64,000 nt of DNA, from assembly GCA_013399895.1 (NCBI GenBank), contig VXBA01006220.1, forward strand, positions 248,001 through 312,000, written 5' to 3'. Each line of letters opens with the position of its first letter. Within the stretch, counting starts at the first letter, position 1. The position numbers and the translations under genes were made by a program. The notes under the pieces were generated by a model that ran no database searches, was not told where the DNA came from, and was given only the letters and a program-made list of their open reading frames with translations. Below, piece by piece: positions 48,901-61,473 of the stretch. Source of the stretch: Serilophus lunatus (taxonomy: Eukaryota > Chordata > Aves > Passeriformes > Eurylaimidae).

Positions 48901-49821
48901 ATAAAAATAGTTATTGATGAAAAGGAAAATTGAAAAAATTTGACTCCTCACTTAAAATTAGAAGAAATGTCTGAGAAATGGAGCTAATAGATCTGCTACC
49001 TCTTACAATTATAAAGAGTAGTTCATTTTCTGCCATTTCTGCAGTCTCTTTGAAGACCTTTGACCAGTGTTAGGATCTCTCTACTTCTCTGCCAAGATTA
49101 ACAAGCAAATAATTACACTGTTTGGGGACTTTACAAAAACTGGATGCAGTTTCCTTCTTCTTTTTACTTTATATCAAAGTTGTTCATGTCATTCCTGCAA
49201 GCAGCTTCTAGCTTAACTGCCTGCAAGTGAGAGAATAGGCCATCATGTCTGATGATATGCACATTAAGTTGACAAAAAAGAGGCCATAGAGAATTCTACT
49301 CACAGCTGATATGATTGATGGCTTTGATGTGTATTAACTTTATTTAAACTACCCTCAGAAAATGACAACTCCTTGTCTAATTTAATATTCTCAATGCTTG
49401 TGTTTCCTTTTAACTAAACATCCCAGTTAAGTCTCGTAGGACATCCTCTTAAACACATATATTGCTGATTAGAGAATCAGCATGATACTGACATAGAATT
49501 CACTATCAATAAATTTAGTTCCATATAAAAATTTTAAGCCATTTTGGTGTCATAAGTTTTAAAGTCATATCAGGTAAAGAAATATTATGCTGTTATGAAA
49601 TATGTGGTTTCAATGTCTGAAGAAACTGAAGATGAGTTGAAAACTGTCCTGCTTCCATATTCTAATGGAAATACAGTCTAAAAATTTTTTATTTGTCATT
49701 ATTCTAATACTGTGAAAAGTCTACACCAGAATTTTCAAGTCTAGCTTTACATTTGAAACAGCAATAAAAGTGGCTTTGTATTGGCTCATGTCACAATGTC
49801 TCAAGTCTTCTTTTTGCAAGT

Positions 49822-49843
49822 AAAAAACAAAACAAAACAAAAC
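49822..49843. repeat. (AAAAC)n microsatellite
   Basis: Four AAAAC units. No retroelement 3' end was recognised next to it. Confidence 0.85.
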
Positions 49844-51844
49844 ACTGAGTGTTGTGAATGTCGAATATTTCCTGAGAGTGAAGTGGGATTTTTTTTTATT
49901 TGCAGTTGTTATCATTAAATGGTTGAGATTTGGCTCAGATAATGCAAGCCTGCTATTCATCCTTTTTCTAGTGAGATACCTTCTAGGAGAAGGAAGAAGC
50001 TTATTTTGCAGTGGGAAATATTATATAATTTTCTTTAAGTGTTTTGATTATTTAAGAAATTAGAAAAGTGTCTTCAGTAAAATTATAATCTGATGTGCTT
50101 TTAAATTGAGGAAACCCATTTTGAGTCTCCCCTTTTAGAATTATTTCATAGTTGCAAAAAGGAAAATTCAAAGGGTATTGCTTTAGGGAGAAGACGTAAT
50201 CTATGTGCCACTGATTCTGGTTTAGATCTTCAGATTTCCATCATTTAGTATTCTCAGTGGCTCCCATTTATTTTGTATACAGCATTAAGATGAACGCCAC
50301 AGCCAGAGCACATGATTTTATCTGAACCAGAACTGCGGAAGAGAGACAGACAGTCCTCATTATTATCTCTGTTATTATGTACAAAGATACATTTGATAGG
50401 AAGCCCAGAAACCATAAATTTCAGTTCCAGCTCTCCTCCTAATTGCTGTTAATATTTCTATTTCCTTCACATTACACATGGTTCATATTTCTAACTTTGA
50501 CAGTATCTTTCAGTGGTTCATTTTCACAAAATATTGAACAGCTTCTTCAAGGTCACTGGGAACAGACTTCAGATTTCTATTGCATTGGCGTTAAGATTCA
50601 TTTTCTTTGCCAGTCACAGGATTGTGGAAAATAATTTTTATACTGCAAAACATTTGTGCTAAGAAGTGAATTTTGATGGTGTTATAATGTTCATTTTTAT
50701 GTTTTCAGCTAAGAAAAGCTACTCCTCTGAAAACAGTTTCATATACATCTGAATGTGTATATTCAAAGACGGTTATGGGATCTTCTGCCCATTTCTTGTA
50801 AGTAGGACATCTGCTGATGAAAGATATAAAAAATGTTAAAATTTGAGTTAATAGGCTTGTCTTGAGTCTCATACTGAAAGATACAGCCGAAGTTTTTTAA
50901 GGACAGGTGTCTCAAGCTATTTCTAGTCATACATAAAGCCATTCCCTTACAGGTACAGTTTGAATCCTACACAGCTCAGAGGGTTTTAAATGCCATTACC
51001 ATCTGAGAGATATTTGGCATCTCTGGTGAATTTGTGAATTTCCAGCTCATTGTCCAAGGGGCTTTGCTAGTTCTTCAATGCAGCAGCATTCCTTAGTATT
51101 TGCTGAGTTTATGACCAGCCCAATGGAACCCTCATGCCCTGCTAAGACCTCATGCCTCTGAATGAATATTAAGCTGACTGCCTATTTGCGGGGAGTGGCA
51201 AAGTGTTTATTACTATCTTTATATATGAAATGAGGTGGAGAATTAGAAAAAAAGAACTCTGGCTTGACATTCTTTAAGGTCTTCATAATTTTTTTTGCCC
51301 CAAATCTGGATTTTTGGGTGTGACTTACACTATAATAACTTTTCCTTGGCGATTCTCTTCTTTTATAAAAAGCGCACAAAGAAAAGGGATCAAGTTCAAA
51401 GCTGACGCTGTTGATAACACAGGTATTAATTATACCATGGTTAGGCAGATTTAGCTTGATCTCCTATCGTCCCTTTTTTGTATTCAATTGGGCCCTAATC
51501 CATCTTTCAAATTACCTGCAGCAGCTAACTGAATCAGATATTTCAAGGGCCCAACTACACTCTATTCTCATGTAATCAGTATAAAGAAGCACTATTTTTG
51601 CATATTAGATAACTAAATATAAGTACGTTTATTTCAAGTCATAGAGTCCAGCAGTCCCTACTATAACCATACCCAAGGAGGTGACTTTTCCATATTCACA
51701 TAACGAAAATACAAGAAATGTAGAACACAAATATTCTGAAACCATTGCTCATTACAAAATAAGTCTTCCCCTTTCACAAGAACCATTCACCAGTGCAGAT
51801 AGGAAGATGCAAAACAAGAGAGGAATGAGACTGGTACCATACTG

Positions 51845-52205
51845 TGAGTAGGGTCATCAGGATGATTAAGGTTTAGAACCTTTGGAGTTGGGTTTGCTCT
51901 GTACTGCTCAGAAAAGAGTGTGAATGTGTTGCAATCTTCAACTTTACGAGTTGACAAGGAAATTCCATTTCAATATTAGGGAAAATAATTTACAGGGAGT
52001 GCAGTGATCAAGCCCTGGAGTAGATCTATGAGAGAGGCTGTGGCACCTCCATACTTGGAGGTACACAGAACTTGAATGGACATGGCCCTGAGCAACCTGA
52101 TCTTACTTTGAAGTGAACTCTAACTTCGAGGCTGCCTTTGCTTTGACCAAAGGGTTGAACTAGATGACTTTCAGAGGTCCCCGCCAGCCTAGATTATTTT
52201 ATGAC
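51845..52205 (+). mobile_element. Old CR1 LINE 3' fragment
   Basis: In sense order: GGTCATCAGGATGATTAAGG, then GAAATTCCATTTCAATATTA, AGGCTGTGGCACCTCCATAC, TTGGAGGTACACAGAACTTG, GACATGGCCCTGAGCAACCT, AACTAGATGACTTTCAGAGG and TCCCCGCCAGCCTAGATTAT. The order matches CR1 from the ORF2 C terminus to the 3' end. Divergence is considerable and the frames are broken. Confidence 0.88.
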
Positions 52206-54082
52206 TCTGTCCCCTGAAGCCGCCTGATTTGGCAGTGTGTAGCTGTGCTGCAGCCAAAAAGGAGCTGCTGTTGTACAGTGTGTCCCTGCCTTGCCTACCC
52301 TGGGCCACTGCCTCATGCTGGGCTCTCACATTTTTGTGCTAAGTGTGGATGGGAAGAGCATACATCTGAGCTTTCTGCACAGCCCCCTTCTGCTACTCTT
52401 GTGATATGATCAGCTCTGTGATAGGCATTATTATTTGGCTGCCTGTGCTACAGAAATCTGGATATGGAGAGTCAATGCCTTTGAATTCATCATAGAAACT
52501 TTGTTCTTTCTTTTTGAAAGTACTTTGACAGGTTCTTTTAAAGTATCTGACAAAAATAGCTCAGTCTGGAACCCAGCAGGTGTTTAGGCACTTTTTAAAA
52601 TGCATATATTAATAAAAAATGAGTCATTTGTGTTAATCTGTGTTAGGTTGTTACAGATCTGTTTTGTACTGCATTACAGAGATATTAGCCAGGAATATTC
52701 AACATCTTTATGACGAATGCTTTACTGTGTTCAAAGATGACATGGCAACATGCTTATGCCAATACAGATAAGGCTTTAAAAAATTGGGGAAAAGTGAATA
52801 TGCTTCCGGTGTTCAGGCAGGGACATCTGCTGTCAAACAATTAATTGCATTGAGAAGCAGGACTATGTTCTGGGTTGCCATAGACTGAGTATGAACAACT
52901 ACAGTATTTGATTCATAGTCTTGAGGAAAAATTAAAATGCAGATGTAGGTAAAACTTCTTATAAAAGCAGCTGTGTGAAGTTCTAATTTCTCTTTCTGTT
53001 ATGCCACCAAATTTTCCAACTAATCATAGTTCTCTATGATACATTACTGTCCACTTGCTAGTCCAACTTTCTTTGTGCTTCCTTGATATTTGCTGGAGAA
53101 AAGGGACACAAGGATAGGACAGCTAACACAAAAGCCTCATTTTTTACTTATTTTACCATTTAGAATAGAGAATAAAAAGGTTGCACTTCAAAGGCTAGAT
53201 AAATTTTGTTGAATATTATTCAGCCACAGCGCAGAATTACGTCAGTAGTATATTTTCCAAGATGCTTTGTTGCATTTAGTACGAATAGGCTGTAGAAAAT
53301 ACATAAAGACATGAAGATAAACAACCCTTCTTTCTCCCTGAGCACATCTGTCAGCAAAAGAATGATTTAAGGTCTTTGCCCAGAGAAGCAGGGTCTGAGT
53401 GTTTGACACATCACAGGGAACCTCTGCTTTCCAAAGCAGTGCAAGTCTTTGCTTTGCACTCTAAATGTCTTGCAGTGTCAAACAGACAGATTTGGATTTG
53501 AGCTCCTTTGCAAATATTTTGTCTGATCAAAAGTGCTTCAACTGACAGAGACAGATATACTTCCACGCACTTATATACATACAAAATTGCATTGCCTGCA
53601 CTTTTTAGTGTTTTGCAACTCCAAGGTGGAATTTTGTTCTTTCCAGTCCTATGATTTTAACAAACAATATTTTTTTGCTATTGTAAAGTTTTATGAGGAT
53701 TCTTTTTGATCAGAGAATAAAGGAACCTCCTAGATTTCATAGCCAAAAAAACTTTTCTAGATGCCCCGAATACTACTGAAGAAGGAATGAAAATTAAGTG
53801 TAAGGATTGTGTCCCATGGGCTATAGAGTACAATATGTTTAAGAGAATTTAGAAGAGATGAATCTGTAGAAGTCGTCATTACCTAGTGATATTGTCAGTT
53901 TATGCTTCATTTACTTGATGCTTTTCATTTAATCCTATTTTTTTATTTAATTGGCTTCAAAGAAAAGAGATAAATCTGTTAAAAACCATAATGTGTGGTA
54001 CAGCGTACCACCTTTTCTGTGAAAGCATATAATTTTATATATAAAGAGTTCTATTTTTTGGTTTTACTTTTCCAGGTTTTAC

Positions 54083-54098
54083 TTTTTTTTTTTTTTTT
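54083..54098. repeat. Poly(T) run
   Basis: Sixteen consecutive T residues, next to a short direct repeat of GTTTTACTTT. Confidence 0.85.
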
Positions 54099-57000
54099 GG
54101 TAGCATTCTAAGGGATTGAGAAGGTGATTGTACAGGACACTAGTCTGTAGAAGAAAATCAGGAAATTTGAAACTGAATCATTAACATTACCTTAAGTTTA
54201 CAGCTTTATATATGACAGGAGAATTTTCTAATGCTACTCTGATTTTGGCAGCATACCAGCTTTCCACCACTTTTTTGCAAGTGGAGTTCAAAATCAAACA
54301 AACCCAAAACATACAGATTACTTAAATTTTCCTGTTCAAAATTCTAGAGATTCTTTTCTGTCTCAGGCACTAATCAGAGGCTGGACTTAGGTTTAGGGAG
54401 CTAATCATCTGTTGCCATTTTAGGCATTGTAAGTTATTCTGCCTGGCTTGAAGCTGTTGTTCCAATAGGGCACAGCAGGGATCTCCTAATTTGTACCTGC
54501 CAGTCCCACAAAAATGTTTCAGACATTGCCATTGCTTGGAGTATCCAAAGGGGCAAAAGCTACCTATATTTAGGTACCTGAATCCTGCTTCCTACTGTAG
54601 GCTGATACGGCACCAAACCAGGTGACTGAATTTTCACTGTAGATTTTCCTCTTAACTACCACCAAATTTCTTCTGATACGTCAGTGGGTTTACTACCATT
54701 CCATTAAAGGTCCTAGTACTTTCTGATTCCTATTGTTCATCTGTCATGACTAGATCAACTGGAAAATTTCTGTGGAAAGACCTTAGGATCTTGGGCTTAT
54801 GACCTTAGCTGTGATTTCGAGTGCTCTTACTTAAACTATAGGTAATACAAATATTAGTGATTGAAAAGGTGATAAACTGTTTGAGAAAGGAGGACTTTAT
54901 CCTGGTATTTGTAGATGAAGCTCTTGGGACCGCTCTAAATGGTAAATGTCAATACACCATATACAGGAGATGTTGATGCTAATTAATATTAATGGTGTTA
55001 GTAAATCAAATACTTTTGTATGAAAAGTGGGTTTATATTTTTGAGTACTATATAACAGTTTTGTACTTAATACATTAATTTCTAGTAAAAAGAATTTTTA
55101 ATTAAATAAATGTTCAGTGATCTGAGTATTTTGGCCCTCATTAGCTTCACTGAAAACACTTCCAGTATTTGTGTGACACGGTTTGTATCAAGCTCATCAG
55201 TGATACTTCCATTATGGAAGAGGTTAAAAAGGGACATATATTTTTACCAGCCTTGCAAAGTTGTCTAGACAGTTTACCAGCCTGTGTGCAAAATCTTTTT
55301 CCTGCATTCTACTATGATGATTGAAGAAAATATTGTTTTCTGTCAACGTTGCAGCCTACTTCTTTGTAACACAAGTCTTATAAATTGTCTCTTAACTTGT
55401 AGCTGTTTTGAGGAAATATGTGCTGAAGTAAAACATTAGAATCTTCAGATGAAAATGTTACATTTGTCCTCCTAATTACTGTCATTGCTTTAATTAGAAA
55501 GATGTTGGCTCTGAGCTGTGACCTTGAGGTTAAAAATTACTAGTTATTGGTCCTTGAGAAATGCTAATTAACCTAGTCAACCATTAAATTGTTTAGATTA
55601 CGCTTGATAGTATTTCATTAATACTAAATATAAACTTAGATTTTCTTAATGTATTAAATGCCATTTAAATTAGACTTTACTCCTAAATAATGTTTCAGAT
55701 TCTAAGAAAGCTTGTTTCTCACTAATATAGACATTCCCATATGCCCTGAAAAATGTTTATTATCAAGATATTTTTTTTAAATCCAAATTCATCAAAATAC
55801 TTAGGAATTTCTTCATTTTCAACTTCTTATTTGCAAATGAGTGTTTGCTAGTTTACTAAATAGAAGTCAGTGTTGAATTCCTGCCCAAGACTGACTGACT
55901 GATATAGTTAATTGGTGTTGGAGCTTCTTGCTGTAGTAGGGAAAAACAGCTATGGTGTCATCTTCTGTAGATTTCTTTGTGAGATCTGGTGTTGGGAATG
56001 TCTGAGACAGAATTTGAGTGAAAGGGAAGAGATCTGCTGTCAGATGAGAGTGTCATTAGGGGATTGTGCAGTGTAGGACAGCCTAGAGCTACTACAGATC
56101 AGGTATATACTCAAAAGAAAATAAAGATTGTTTACAGTTTGGAGACTGATCCCAGCCAGAATTCAGCTTGCAGAAAGATGGATTAAAACCAATCTTATTC
56201 CCATATCTAAATAGGGTGCACAATCCATTCCTGTACCACAAAATGGGGCAGTACAGAACCCTCTTTTTTTTCTAAGTGTACATAACAGGGGGCAGAAACT
56301 GCTGGGATTGTTTTTCCTTAGAAATAATAATGTGCTATGGCTTCCCAAAGGAGCCTGTGTTCCCGTAAGGCTTTCTAGTACAAATGCAGAACGTGTGGTT
56401 TGCACCTGCCTTGTGTTTGATCCCATCATCTCTGTGAGGGTGCCTGTGCTGATGCCGTGCTGTGTTCCTTGGAGCACACTGGCATGCCTGGCCTGCCTCA
56501 TGTACTGACTGCTCACAGAGCTGGTGGGAGAGAATCTCTGGCATTTTTTCCAACTACCATGGCAACTTAGCAGTTTAATTATAGAAATGACTTTTCTTTC
56601 CCCATTCTTAACATTAAAAAAAAAATATCCCTTAAAAATGGAAAGTACCTAATTGTAGTCTCTTCACTAGTAAGGGTATCATTTACTAAATAAACTATAT
56701 TCAGAAATATATAAGTTGTATATTTCTCTGCCTCAGAAGACTGTCATATTCATTTTTAATTTCTGGAGCTTTTCTGTTGGGGGCTGTGAGAAGGAAGCCT
56801 TCCCCTTAGATTTCCACCAGTTTGGCACATAATTTCGTTAGCCCTTCCCACTGCATCCAGGAGGCACTGAGCAAACAGCTCAGCTGAAGTAGCCCTGCTT
56901 ATGCAAGAAAATCTTCTTTCTGAACACCTTCTTTCTGGTAGACTTTGTCCTTAAAAAATGAGATCCTTCAACAAATTAGGCTTCCTAGTTGTATCATTAA

Positions 57001-58349
57001 AGAGACAAATCCAGCTGGTTTTCTCTTAGTGGTCACTATGGCCCCTGCATTAGAAATCAAAGGAGTGAGGATGTGAGCACGACCTTGGGCTTTGTGGTTC
57101 TCAGCTCACTTCAATTCTCGTTTTATCTGGGGTCGCATATGGGTCTAGAAGTGCAAAGGAAGGTGTAGATGAAGACATTTTAGCTGAGCAGGACCAGGTG
57201 CTGCATTTCCCAGGCAGGCATGCAGGTCTGCAATCTGAACATAATGGTGGCTGCCACCTCATGGCCAAAAGAGAAGCATTTTGCCTCCCCCAGCTTTCCA
57301 CAGAGCTGACAGACAAACTTAACTAGTCCTTTGATAATTAAGAAGTGAAAACATCAAATCCCTAGGCATAGCCATTAGCATCTTCTATAGTGTCAAGTAA
57401 GTCAGTGGTGTGATGGCAATGTGACAAGCTGTGAAAATATCTGTAGTCCACAGTACATTGGATTGGTACGGGGGAATGCTGGAATGAAAGTTAATGCATG
57501 AATGGTGGAATGCAGTGTTCACTAGAGTATTTCTTCCTAGGTGGTATGGTGTAAGTGTCGTCTGGATGATAAGTGTCTCCTGAGCTGTCCAGATTACCAT
57601 AAACTATCAACATCCCCAAAAAGCAGCAATCTCAGATACAGTTTTCATCTTTCTCAGGCAGATAAATTTGCATTTTTAATTCGGAGGAATCTCATTATTC
57701 TTATCCCAAAGACTGAAAAGTGATAAAACAAGAAAAACAAGGAAAGCCTTTAGTCCTTTACCAGTATTTTATATATTTATTTATATATTTTCTGTATAGT
57801 ATTTTTATATATTTATTATTTTTACATTTCAAAAAGGATTAAATTGAATGGATGAAATTCAGTTCCAGAAGCCAAGCTATGCAGCTGAAAGCAAATGGAG
57901 TGATCCTACATTTGATTTTTTTTCCAGCTAAAACTTGTCAAAAGGATAATTTTGTTATGACAGTAGCTTTTTCAAATTAAATAGCTGTAGCCTTGTCTAT
58001 CTGCCTAGGCAAGAACAGCATATTGGAAAGTTGGAAATGGAATGAGATAAGACGTCATTCAGCAGAATTAGAGAAGTTTGGCAGTAGCAAATGAATGGGA
58101 TATTGATATTGCACTTGGCATCATGTGTAGGACTAGGAAAGTTAGGATATTTGAGAGTCCACTAAACCCTGCTGTGAGGGGAGTTGCAAATATGTGATTT
58201 ACATACCCGTGCCAGTGAAGAGGCATATTAAGAGAACTGTTGATGTTGTAGAAATACACATCCTTCAGATATCATTATCTTCAGGGATACAAATGGTTAA
58301 GATAATGATCTAGGCCTTCCCACCAGATTGGGGGCTTTTTTCATGCAAT

Positions 58350-58395
58350 GTGGTGAATGTTGAACCTGATGATCCTTTTCAATGTTCTTCCATTT
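58350..58395 (+). mobile_element. Possible CR1 3' scrap
   Basis: TGTTGAACCTGATGATCCTT, then TTCAATGTTCTTCCATTTTT resembles the CR1 3' block 'ggttgaacttgatgatctt...gtctcttccaacc'. It is short and diverged. Confidence 0.35.
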
Positions 58396-60529
58396 TTAGG
58401 GCCAGGAATAACTCGTGCAGAGAACTTCTTAGGAATTTAGTTATTACTTCTGATAGTCACTGACTATGGAAAATGATTTTCTCTAGTGGCCATGGGACTT
58501 TATTTTTTTTCCTGTTTTTCTGAGATACACAATGGGATTTGACATTATACCAAACTGAACATTATTAAAATAAAATTGGAAGCATAACATTGTGCACAGC
58601 TGTACAATAGTTTTTAAATTACAGTATGTTATTCTTACTTTTTGGACATCATTTTGTCTTCAAAAAATAAAATTTAGAAATGGGTTGTTGGCTCTTTCAA
58701 ATATAGTATTTCAGTAATGTCAAATAGTGCACAATGTCATTCTGGTCTGAAGAAAAGAGTTTTCTAAAGAAATGCATGTAAGCGTTTCATCATTCATGTT
58801 CCTTGCTGTCCTTCATCTTTTTCATAAAGTAATACATTTCAGATTCCAGATATATCAGCTCTACTAGGTATCTAAAATTACGGCTGGACTATTGCCTTCT
58901 TACTCTTCAGTATTTTCTTCAAATATGTACTGTCAGTGATATCTGAACAAGTCAATTTGTTTAGACCTTACATTCATTTTCTCTTAAAATCTATTTGGGC
59001 CATACCCCACAGAAATATCTTTAAATGAGTTTTCAGTCTCTGATAGATACTGGCTCAAGTCCTGCTATATGTTATTTTCATTGTTTCCGTTACTGACAGA
59101 GTCTCTGGAGTGCAAAGTCCAGTGAAGCCAGAATTAGCGGTGAAGCCTCCTTCAGCCATCTCACCCCAAATTATACCTTGTAGAGTGTAGACTCAGATCC
59201 ATTTAGGTACAAATATGTTAAATATTTTGTGAGAATTCTGCTTGTTCCTCTGGAGCTGCTGAAGCAATTATCATGTTTATATTAATCAGTGTTGATGAAG
59301 GTGTTTGAAAACTGCACAGTTGGAAATCATGACTAATTCGACCTCACATACCATAATGTCACTTTCTTTTTGCCCCAGGTGGTTTAGTTTTGTATGCAGC
59401 ATACTTGAGTTATAGATCAGTAATGAATATAGTACTGAAATTTATTCATAAAGCTACTCAGAATAAAAATTAACTGTGGATAAATCAGTGTCACTTGTCA
59501 GGATATCAGAAACCTCTAAAACATCAAGAAATACTTAGCTCATTTTAACAGTATTTTAATATTTGTCTCGTCATCACTGCAAGTCTGAGTATCACCAAAA
59601 GAGTTGCTAGTGGCAAATCTGACAATTTAAGAAAGAAAATAATATTTTAGTGGCACATAAGCAAAATAAACAAACATAAACCTGTTCTACTGAGTGTGAC
59701 AGATGAGTGTTACTTTGACTTTCATTATACTTTAATAAAGAAGAACAAAATCAGGTTCCATTAGTGCCAAATTATCTGGTGTTGTGAAAACAAGAGTATA
59801 CAGAAATCTGACATTTGGAGCCTTTCAGCTTCTCCTGCCTGTATTCTTACTAGAAGATTAATGTTACTTCCTGGGATTATGTTCCAGTTACACTGTATAT
59901 AGCTTCTGCAAGCAGCTAATTCAGTGGTTTAATATTCTGTTCATTCCAGATGTTTTAATAGTTGTTGATTTTAGTCATTCAGCACAAACCTCAGTAGAGA
60001 GAATAAATGAAATGATCTTTCAAGGAAAGGACTAGTTGTGACTTTCAACTGGCTTTGAAAGGCAAGGTATAATGAAGTTAATTTCATACTCCCATATGAT
60101 GAAGAGGTTTTTTAATACTTTTTCATGCTGTCTATCTTCATGCCCTAATTCTTGATCCATTTTTTTCTTTGACATTCAAGTGAAATTCTCAGCTTATGGT
60201 ACCATGTAATGAGATGACATCATAACCATTTGTCACACCATCTATCATAGAATAGCGAACTTATGCATTGTGAATTGTGCACCTTAAGCCTGTCTGATTT
60301 CCCTCAAATTCTTTATTTTATTGTATTTTTCTGAATTACTTATTGACTATCTCAATTTGTTTCTGTCCAAGTGAAATGACTTTTTTAATGCAGTAATTAA
60401 AGCGGTCAGTTGAGTCACCATGAATGTTCTTGAACTCAACTCTCAAACTATTTTGTTAACAAGAGAAAAGATACTAACCAAAAAAAAAAAGTCTTTTATG
60501 TATCATAGCTTTTTAACTTTTCTCTTTTT

Positions 60530-60534
60530 GTTTC
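60530..60534. repeat. Probable target-site duplication, left copy (GTTTC)
   Basis: GTTTC lies directly before the TG end of the LTR. The right copy at 61474-61478 is GATTC, 4 of 5 identical, which is acceptable for an old insertion. Confidence 0.45.
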
Positions 60535-61473
60535 TGTATTGGTTATCTATGGCCAGGCACTGCACAGAGGTGATACTGAGGCTGCCTCTGTGAGGTGACA
60601 ATGGGGCTGTCCTGAGACGAACACAGGTGGTTCCAGCCAGCTCCAGCCAACAGGGTGCAGCTGAGCCCCACAGTGACGCTGATTGTCTATAATTACATGT
60701 TTAAGAAAGAGTGAAAAACACTGCACAGCAGGTCTGAGAGAGGAGTGAGAGAAATGTGAGAGATACCAAGGTCAGTGAAGAGAGAGGGAGACATGATGCT
60801 TCAGATACCAGAGCAGAGGTTCCCCTGCCGTCCGTGGGGGAGACCATGGTGAGTCAGGCTAACCTGCAGCCCATGAGGGATCACACTGGAGCAGCTATGC
60901 ACCTGCAGCTTGTGTGGGGAACCCATACCAAAGAAGATGGTCATGGTCTCACACTAGAACAGTCTATTCCCAAAGGACTGTACCCCATGGAAAAGACCCA
61001 TGTTGGAGCTGTTCTTGTAGAACTGCAGCCTGTGGAAAGAATCCACTTTGGAGAAGTTCACAAAGGATTGTACCTTAGTGTAGAGACCATATGCTGGAGA
61101 AGAGGAACAGTGTGAGGAGAAAGAAGCAGCACAGATGGATCATTTTGATTTAACAACAATCCTCCATTCCCCTTTGTTGCTGGCAGGCAGGCGGAAGAGT
61201 CAGCAACTAAGAAAGTTGATCCTGAGAAGAAGGGTAGGGGAGAAGTATTTGTATTTATGTCTTTCTATCTCACCACCCTACTCTATTTTTTGTTTATAAA
61301 TTAAATTAATTTTTCAAGTCAAGTATGTTTTTTCATGTGATGGTAATTGGTGAGTGATCTTCCTGTCTTGAGCTTTTTCATCTCATTTTGTTGCCTTTTT
61401 TTCTGTTGAGGCAGGGGGGAGAGAGATAGGCTGGGTGGATGACTGACAGTCATCCAAGGTCATAACCATTACA
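60535..61473 (+). mobile_element. Solo LTR, 939 bp, ERVL-like avian family
   Basis: It has TG...CA ends with matched termini: TGTATTGGTTATC at the start and, reversed, TGTAATGGTTATG at the end. The interior follows a widespread neoavian LTR as I recall it. That order is: CTGATTG.CTATAAT, then GGTCTGAGAGAGGAGTGAGA; repeated GTGG..GAC CCACGCTGGAGCAG-like blocks; TAAATTAAATTAATTTTTCA; AAGTCAAGTATGTTTTTTCA; GGTAATTGGTGAGTGATCTT; and the CCATTACA end. Inside, a degenerate block around CTGCAGCCYRTGG recurs from about 60870 to 61085. A 119-codon frame (60756-61115) reflects this block and has no known function. No internal retroviral genes flank it. Confidence 0.82.

Larger units (their letters stand above)
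42601..51844. other. Unique AT-rich DNA, no gene seen
   Basis: No interspersed repeat or exon was supported over about 9 kb. Small tandem repeats at 44228-44259, 45903-45942 and 49822-49843 are listed separately. No frame exceeds about 94 codons. Confidence 0.5.
52206..60529. other. Unique AT-rich DNA, no known gene
   Basis: It holds a T16 run (54083-54098), an unassigned 117-codon minus frame (56163-56516) and a possible scrap of CR1 at about 58350-58395. No exon or RNA gene was recognised. Confidence 0.5.
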
